Origin: DUOD01 sp050945235 | GTDB lineage: Bacteria; Bacillota; Clostridia; DUOD01 | Assembly: GCA_050945235.1 (NCBI GenBank) | Contig: JBMNSO010000072.1 | Coordinates: 1 to 9,377, forward strand | Reading direction: 5' to 3' | DNA length: 9,377 bases | Position numbers and translations under genes: made by a program | Part shown: positions 6,728-9,377 of the stretch, in pieces | How the letters are laid out: the number at the start of each line of letters is the position of its first letter | How positions within the stretch are numbered: position 1 is the first letter of the stretch | Notes under the pieces: generated by a model | What the model saw: only the letters and a program-made list of their open reading frames with translations | Database searches by the model: none | What the model was told of the DNA's origin: nothing

Positions 6728-8098
6728 TTATTTTTTTCCTTTTTTCTTCACCCATTCAGGTTTTATAGTCTGTCTACAACGGGCTATTGCCAGAGAATAT
6801 TCGGGTACATCATCGGTAATGGTTGAACCTGCGGCAATATATGCCCCTTCTTTAACCTCTACCGGGGCAACCAGGTTTGCGTTACAACCGATAAAGGCCT
6901 TGTCCCGGACAGTAGTCCTGTGTTTCACCTTGCCGTCATAATTCACTACCACCACACCGCATCCCACATTAACACCACTGCCAATATTGGCATCACCAAT
7001 ATAGGATAAATGGGATACCTTGGTTCCATTGCCTATTGATGAATTCTTCACCTCAACAAAATCACCTATCCTAGCCCCTTGACCGATCTGACTGTTGGGC
7101 CTTAAATAGGCAAAGGGTCCAACAGTTGTGCCATCTCCTATTTTGCTCTCCAATATTACAGAAGCTTGTATCCTTACATTATTACCTATGTCACTGTCTA
7201 CTATCCTGGAGTTAGGATAAACAATACAGCCCTGCCCAATCATGGTTTTGCCTTCTATGGTATTTCCGGGATAAATAATAGTATCCTTACCTATTGTAAC
7301 GGTGTCATCTATATATGTATTTGAAGGGTCTATTAAAGTTACCCCCTGCAACATAAGCCTCTCCAAGGTTCTTTCTCGGAGTATTTTACCTACCTGTGCC
7401 AGCTGGATTCTATTGTTGACACCCATTATTTCTGTAGATTCACCGGTTTTATAAGCCTTAACCTTTAACCCTCTTTCCCTTAGTATTCTAATGATATCAG
7501 TGAGATAATACTCACCCTGGGCATTATCGCTGCTTATTTCGTCAAGCCCAGCCAATAAATCCTTTATCTTAAAACAATAAATACCTGAATTAATTTCCTT
7601 TATTGTTTTTTGTTTTTCGTCGGCATCCTTATCTTCTATTATTTCCTGGAGTTGTCCATTATCGTCCCTTATAATCCTGCCATAGCCTCTGGGGTCATTC
7701 ATCTCCGCCGTTAAAACTACAGCACTATAACCATTATCCATGCATTCACTTGCTATATGCCTTAGAGTGTTAGCTGTAATAAGGGGTGTATCACCTGCCA
7801 GTATTATAACATAACCATCCATCTGTCTCAGGTATTCACCTGCACACTTTACGGCATGGGCCGTACCCAGCTGCTGGTACTGATATGCATAAATAACATT
7901 TCCACCCAATTTTTCTTTAACCATGTCTGCCTTGTGACCAACAACAACTATGGGCTTCATATCCGTAATACCATTAAGTGCATCTATTATATATTCGACC
8001 ATTGTTTTTCCGGATATTTCATGAACCACCTTTGGCATATCCGATTTCATTCTCACGCCTTCACCAGCCGCTAATATCAATCCTATTACCTTATTCAA
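6728..8098 (-). CDS. glmU: Bifunctional GlmU: glucosamine-1-P acetyltransferase / GlcNAc-1-P uridyltransferase
   Basis: Makes UDP-N-acetylglucosamine, the precursor of peptidoglycan and cell-wall polymers, in two cytoplasmic steps: acetylation of glucosamine-1-phosphate, then uridylyl transfer from UTP. The 456 residues are the normal full length. Residues 1 to about 230 form the nucleotidyltransferase domain, with signature LILAAGEGVRMKS (8-19), PK at 22-23 and metal-binding D103 in AGDTP. Residues from about 250 are a left-handed beta helix of hexapeptide repeats carrying the acetyltransferase, with the likely catalytic H363 in SHLSYIGDA and NYDG at 386-389. The signature position normally Thr (GxGTxM) is Val15 here, read directly as GTG. 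The start is TTG with a strong ribosome site. It heads a tight gene run with prs 26 bases downstream. A candidate promoter lies in its own leader, because spoVG upstream is closed by a hairpin. Confidence 0.97.
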   Translation of the reverse strand: MNKVIGLILAAGEGVRMKSDMPKVVHEISGKTMVEYIIDALNGITDMKPIVVVGHKADMVKEKLGGNVIYAYQYQQLGTAHAVKCAGEYLRQMDGYVIILAGDTPLITANTLRHIASECMDNGYSAVVLTAEMNDPRGYGRIIRDDNGQLQEIIEDKDADEKQKTIKEINSGIYCFKIKDLLAGLDEISSDNAQGEYYLTDIIRILRERGLKVKAYKTGESTEIMGVNNRIQLAQVGKILRERTLERLMLQGVTLIDPSNTYIDDTVTIGKDTIIYPGNTIEGKTMIGQGCIVYPNSRIVDSDIGNNVRIQASVILESKIGDGTTVGPFAYLRPNSQIGQGARIGDFVEVKNSSIGNGTKVSHLSYIGDANIGSGVNVGCGVVVVNYDGKVKHRTTVRDKAFIGCNANLVAPVEVKEGAYIAAGSTITDDVPEYSLAIARCRQTIKPEWVKKKGKK

Positions 8099-8105
8099 AA
8101 ATAAT

Positions 8106-8111
8106 CCTCCT
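8106..8111 (-). promoter_or_regulatory. Ribosome binding site of glmU deciding a TTG start
   Basis: AGGAGG lies 7 bases before the TTG codon at 8098-8096. It supports TTG as the start and an N-terminus of MNKVIGLILAAG, as usual for GlmU. Confidence 0.88.
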
Positions 8112-8146
8112 ATCTATTTGTACAATTAGGATTGTCAAAAATATTG

Positions 8147-8168
8147 TATCATATCTTACTTTATGATA
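8147..8168. repeat. Inverted repeat overlapping the candidate glmU promoter
   Basis: TATCATA (8147-8153) and TATGATA (8162-8168) are perfect 7-base arms separated by 8 bases. One arm contains the candidate -10 hexamer and the other lies in the promoter spacer. That placement would suit a repressor site, but the arms are A/T-rich and such repeats arise easily by chance in this sequence. Confidence 0.35.
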
Positions 8169-8176
8169 TACAGCAA
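8148..8176 (-). promoter_or_regulatory. Candidate sigma-A promoter for glmU
   Basis: On the minus strand TTGCTG (8176-8171) and TATGAT (8153-8148) are separated by exactly 17 bases. The -10 matches TATAAT at 5 of 6 positions and the -35 matches TTGACA at 3 of 6. Transcription would begin near 8141, leaving a leader of about 43 bases before glmU. It is the best spaced promoter-like pair in this 225-base gap; a perfect TATAAT also occurs at 8275-8270 but has a poor -35. A promoter is expected here because the strong hairpin separates glmU from spoVG. Confidence 0.5.
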
Positions 8177-8231
8177 AAGCATAAAGCCGCCTTTTCTTAA
8201 AATTTATACTATGATTCCCTTCAAAGGTACA

Positions 8232-8246
8232 TAGGTCACTGACCTA
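8232..8246. repeat. Perfect 15-base inverted repeat in the glmU leader
   Basis: TAGGTCA-C-TGACCTA is a perfect palindrome with 7-base arms around one central base. It lies in the gap between the spoVG terminator and glmU, about 135 bases upstream of the glmU start and upstream of the candidate glmU promoter. The very short centre argues against an RNA hairpin and for a dimeric DNA-binding site. I cannot match it to a known operator consensus. Confidence 0.5.
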
Positions 8247-8323
8247 AACAAACAGGCAATCCAAATAATATTATACAACATAATATGGGATTTGGTTAGT
8301 AATTGTTAAAATTATTCCGAAGA

Positions 8324-8360
8324 ATTAAAGGGGAAACGTGCCTTCCGTCTCCCCTTTAAT
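8324..8360 (-). terminator. Intrinsic terminator of spoVG
   Basis: Read on the minus strand, the stem starts on the base after the spoVG TAG stop. Arms ATTAAAGGGGAGACG (8360-8346) and CGTTTCCCCTTTAAT (8338-8324) form a 15-bp stem with one G-U pair and a 7-base loop GAAGGCA. The tail after the GC-rich core is TTTAATTCTT, a moderately U-rich run. The wobble pair (G at 8349 with U at 8335) would be an A-C mismatch in a plus-strand transcript, which supports function in the minus direction. The U-tract is imperfect, so termination may be partial and some readthrough into glmU is possible. Confidence 0.8.
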
Positions 8361-8624
8361 CTACTCGATTTCTCCGATGGTCTCGAATTTCTCCAGCACA
8401 GCTGTCTGGATCATCTCTCTGGTTTGGGCGTTTATTGGATGAGCTATGTCCTTATATTCCCCATCCGGTGTTTTTCTGCTAGGCATTGCTATAAATAATC
8501 CGTTCTGTCCTTCTATAACTTTAATATCATGCACTACAAATTCTTCATCAAAGGTTACTGAAACTATTGCCTTCATTTTCCCTTCAGAATTAACCCTCCT
8601 GATTCTAACGTCGGTAATTTTCAC
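8361..8624 (-). CDS. spoVG: SpoVG, septation/regulatory RNA- and DNA-binding protein
   Basis: An 87-residue SpoVG family protein, slightly shorter than the 97 residues in B. subtilis. The family is conserved in Firmicutes and some other bacteria. In B. subtilis it affects asymmetric septation and spore cortex formation, and in other species it binds DNA and RNA as a global regulator. Diagnostic stretches are MKITDVRIRRV at the N-terminus, VTFDEEFVVHDIKVIEG, and GLFIAMPSRKTPDGEYKDI followed by AHPINAQTREMI. The start is GTG, chosen because of the ribosome site 6 bases upstream and because the family begins at this residue. It has its own sigma-H-type promoter and is followed immediately by a strong hairpin, so it is probably a single-gene transcript between purR and glmU. 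No signal peptide or membrane segment; cytoplasmic. Confidence 0.97.
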   Translation of the reverse strand: MKITDVRIRRVNSEGKMKAIVSVTFDEEFVVHDIKVIEGQNGLFIAMPSRKTPDGEYKDIAHPINAQTREMIQTAVLEKFETIGEIE

Positions 8625-8630
8625 TTTTGT

Positions 8631-8640
8631 TCACCACCTT
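8631..8640 (-). promoter_or_regulatory. Ribosome binding site of spoVG
   Basis: AAGGTGGTGA differs from the ideal AAGGAGGTGA at one base and sits 6 bases before a GTG codon (8624-8622). It fixes GTG as the spoVG start and gives the family's conserved N-terminus MKITDVRIRR. Confidence 0.85.
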
Positions 8641-8666
8641 CCAGTTAGTCAAACATTGTCAGTTAA

Positions 8667-8695
8667 TAATTCGGCATATATTTCAATACTCCTTC
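8667..8695 (-). promoter_or_regulatory. Sigma-H-type promoter of spoVG
   Basis: On the minus strand the -35 element GAAGGAGTA (8695-8687) and the -10 element GCCGAATTA (8675-8667) are separated by 11 bases. The sigma-H consensus is RNAGGAWWW, 11-12 bases, RNNGAATWW, so the only deviation is one base after AGGA. The site lies about 45 bases upstream of the spoVG GTG start, giving a leader of roughly 35-40 bases. spoVG is a textbook sigma-H gene in Bacillus subtilis, so position and identity agree. The assignment rests on sequence match and synteny. Confidence 0.8.
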
Positions 8696-8736
8696 TTAAA
8701 ATTGAAATTTTTTTCAGTTTTTTTAATAATTACTCA
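8696..8736 (-). promoter_or_regulatory. AT-rich tract upstream of the spoVG promoter
   Basis: These 41 bases between the purR stop and the -35 element are almost entirely A and T, with a run of seven A and a run of seven A/T on either side of CTG. In B. subtilis an AT-rich box directly upstream of the spoVG promoter raises its activity and is bound by AbrB. The same arrangement here suggests an UP-like or transition-state regulator site. It contains only a 5-bp A/T-rich stem (TGAAA/TTTCA), too weak to be called a purR terminator. Low specificity: AT-rich gaps are common in such genomes. Confidence 0.3.
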
Positions 8737-9377
8737 TTAAACCCACTGACTGGGACTGATTTTCACAATTTTACTTCCTTCATCAACCTCATCCAATGTC
8801 ATTAAAGAAATATAATTATCAACTAACTTTTGCTTTGGTTCTTTGGTAGCAATCAAAATGCCGATTCCTTTGACAGAAATATTGAATTCTCCTAGTAGCT
8901 CAGTAATTCCCTTGGCACTACCCCCTGCCCTCATAAAATCATCAATGATAAGGGCACTACTCCCGTTGGTAACCGCCCTTCTCGATAATGACATGGTTTG
9001 TATCCTTTTATTATACCCTGATATATAATTAATACTAACCGAAGAACCCTCCGTAACCTTGTTGTCCCGCCGGGCGATGACCAATGGTTTGTTTAATGCC
9101 CGGGCAGTCATCAACGCTACGGGGATACCTTTTGTCTCAACAGTGATAACAAAATCTATATCGCAATCAAGGAAGTATCCTGCCAGAATACACCCTATTT
9201 CTTCTATTACATGGGGCATATATATTATATCTGTCATATACAAAAAACCACCGGGAATTAACCTTTGCTTATCCGACAGCTTACTGCACAGCTCTTTTAT
9301 AAATTCATATCTATTCTTGTGGGATACCACCGGCAAATACCTTATGCCCCCAGAGGCACCAGCAATTGTATCTACAG
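8737..9377 (-). CDS. purR: PurR-type purine operon repressor, 5' end cut off by the window edge
   Basis: Transcriptional repressor of purine synthesis genes of the Bacillus PurR type, a DNA-binding winged-helix domain fused to a phosphoribosyltransferase-like domain that binds PRPP as inducer. The visible 212 residues cover almost all of the PRT-like domain. The frame stays open through the right edge, and residues before the first possible internal start (TTG at 9336) read TIAGASGGIRYLPVV, which matches the region linking the winged helix to the PRT domain. The gene is therefore truncated by the window, missing about 65-70 N-terminal residues; it is not a short gene starting at 9336. Diagnostic stretches are LIPGGFLYMTDI, TVETKGIPVALM, RRDNKVTEGSSVSINY and the PRPP-binding loop ALIIDDFMRAGGSAKG. 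The stop is TAA at 8737-8739. Family knowledge: the protein senses PRPP, the product of prs three genes downstream. No Pur box can be assessed because its own upstream region lies outside the window. Confidence 0.96.
   Translation of the reverse strand, partial: VDTIAGASGGIRYLPVVSHKNRYEFIKELCSKLSDKQRLIPGGFLYMTDIIYMPHVIEEIGCILAGYFLDCDIDFVITVETKGIPVALMTARALNKPLVIARRDNKVTEGSSVSINYISGYNKRIQTMSLSRRAVTNGSSALIIDDFMRAGGSAKGITELLGEFNISVKGIGILIATKEPKQKLVDNYISLMTLDEVDEGSKIVKISPSQWV

Noticed and set aside
8270..8275. Perfect TATAAT on the minus strand as an alternative glmU promoter.
   Set aside because: The hexamer 17 bases upstream (TAACCA) is a poor -35, and the pair nearer the gene is better spaced; not excluded as a secondary promoter.
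8099..8323. Checked the glmU leader for a riboswitch, glmS-like ribozyme, small RNA or small ORF.
   Set aside because: No known riboswitch core, no T-box signature and no ORF with a ribosome site was seen; only the promoter-like pair and two inverted repeats stand out.
8311..8326. Sequence resembling half of a PurR box (TATTCCGAAGAAT, compare AWWWCCGAACWWT) next to the spoVG terminator.
   Set aside because: Lacks the key C after CCGAA and the second inverted box that PurR needs; likely coincidence.

Overview
The window is a compact, almost entirely minus-strand block of core genes from a low-GC, endospore-forming Firmicute. It most resembles class Clostridia; I do not name a genus. The evidence is the conserved order purR-spoVG-glmU-prs-pth-mfd, the presence of spoVG itself, Gram-positive-type strong Shine-Dalgarno sequences (AGGAGG variants), four non-ATG starts among six gene starts with good ribosome sites, and sporulation-type promoter signatures.

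In transcription order (right to left): a 5'-truncated purR (PRPP-responsive purine repressor) runs off the right edge. A 112-base gap follows, carrying a near-perfect sigma-H-type promoter for spoVG. spoVG ends directly at a 15-bp hairpin that I read as its terminator. A 225-base leader then holds a candidate sigma-A promoter and two inverted repeats ahead of glmU. From glmU on, genes are tightly packed: prs, pth, a small membrane protein gene, mfd, and a parvulin-type lipoprotein foldase. The last 117 bases at the left edge hold no complete gene, but contain a sequence resembling a sigma-G promoter, where spoVT is expected by synteny with Bacillus subtilis (its gene lies just outside the window).

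The genes serve cell-wall precursor synthesis (GlmU makes UDP-GlcNAc), PRPP synthesis (Prs) and sensing (PurR), translation recycling (Pth), transcription-coupled DNA repair (Mfd), extracellular protein folding (the parvulin) and sporulation or regulatory RNA/DNA binding (SpoVG).

The most unusual item is the 127-residue membrane protein between pth and mfd. It carries all four sequence signatures of PrsW-type glutamic intramembrane proteases (EExxK, FxxxE, HxxxG, HxxWN) in a very short chain. It occupies the place where B. subtilis has fin (yabK), the sigma-F antagonist. A link to sporulation or envelope signalling is inference only. The rest of the window is a well-conserved housekeeping region.
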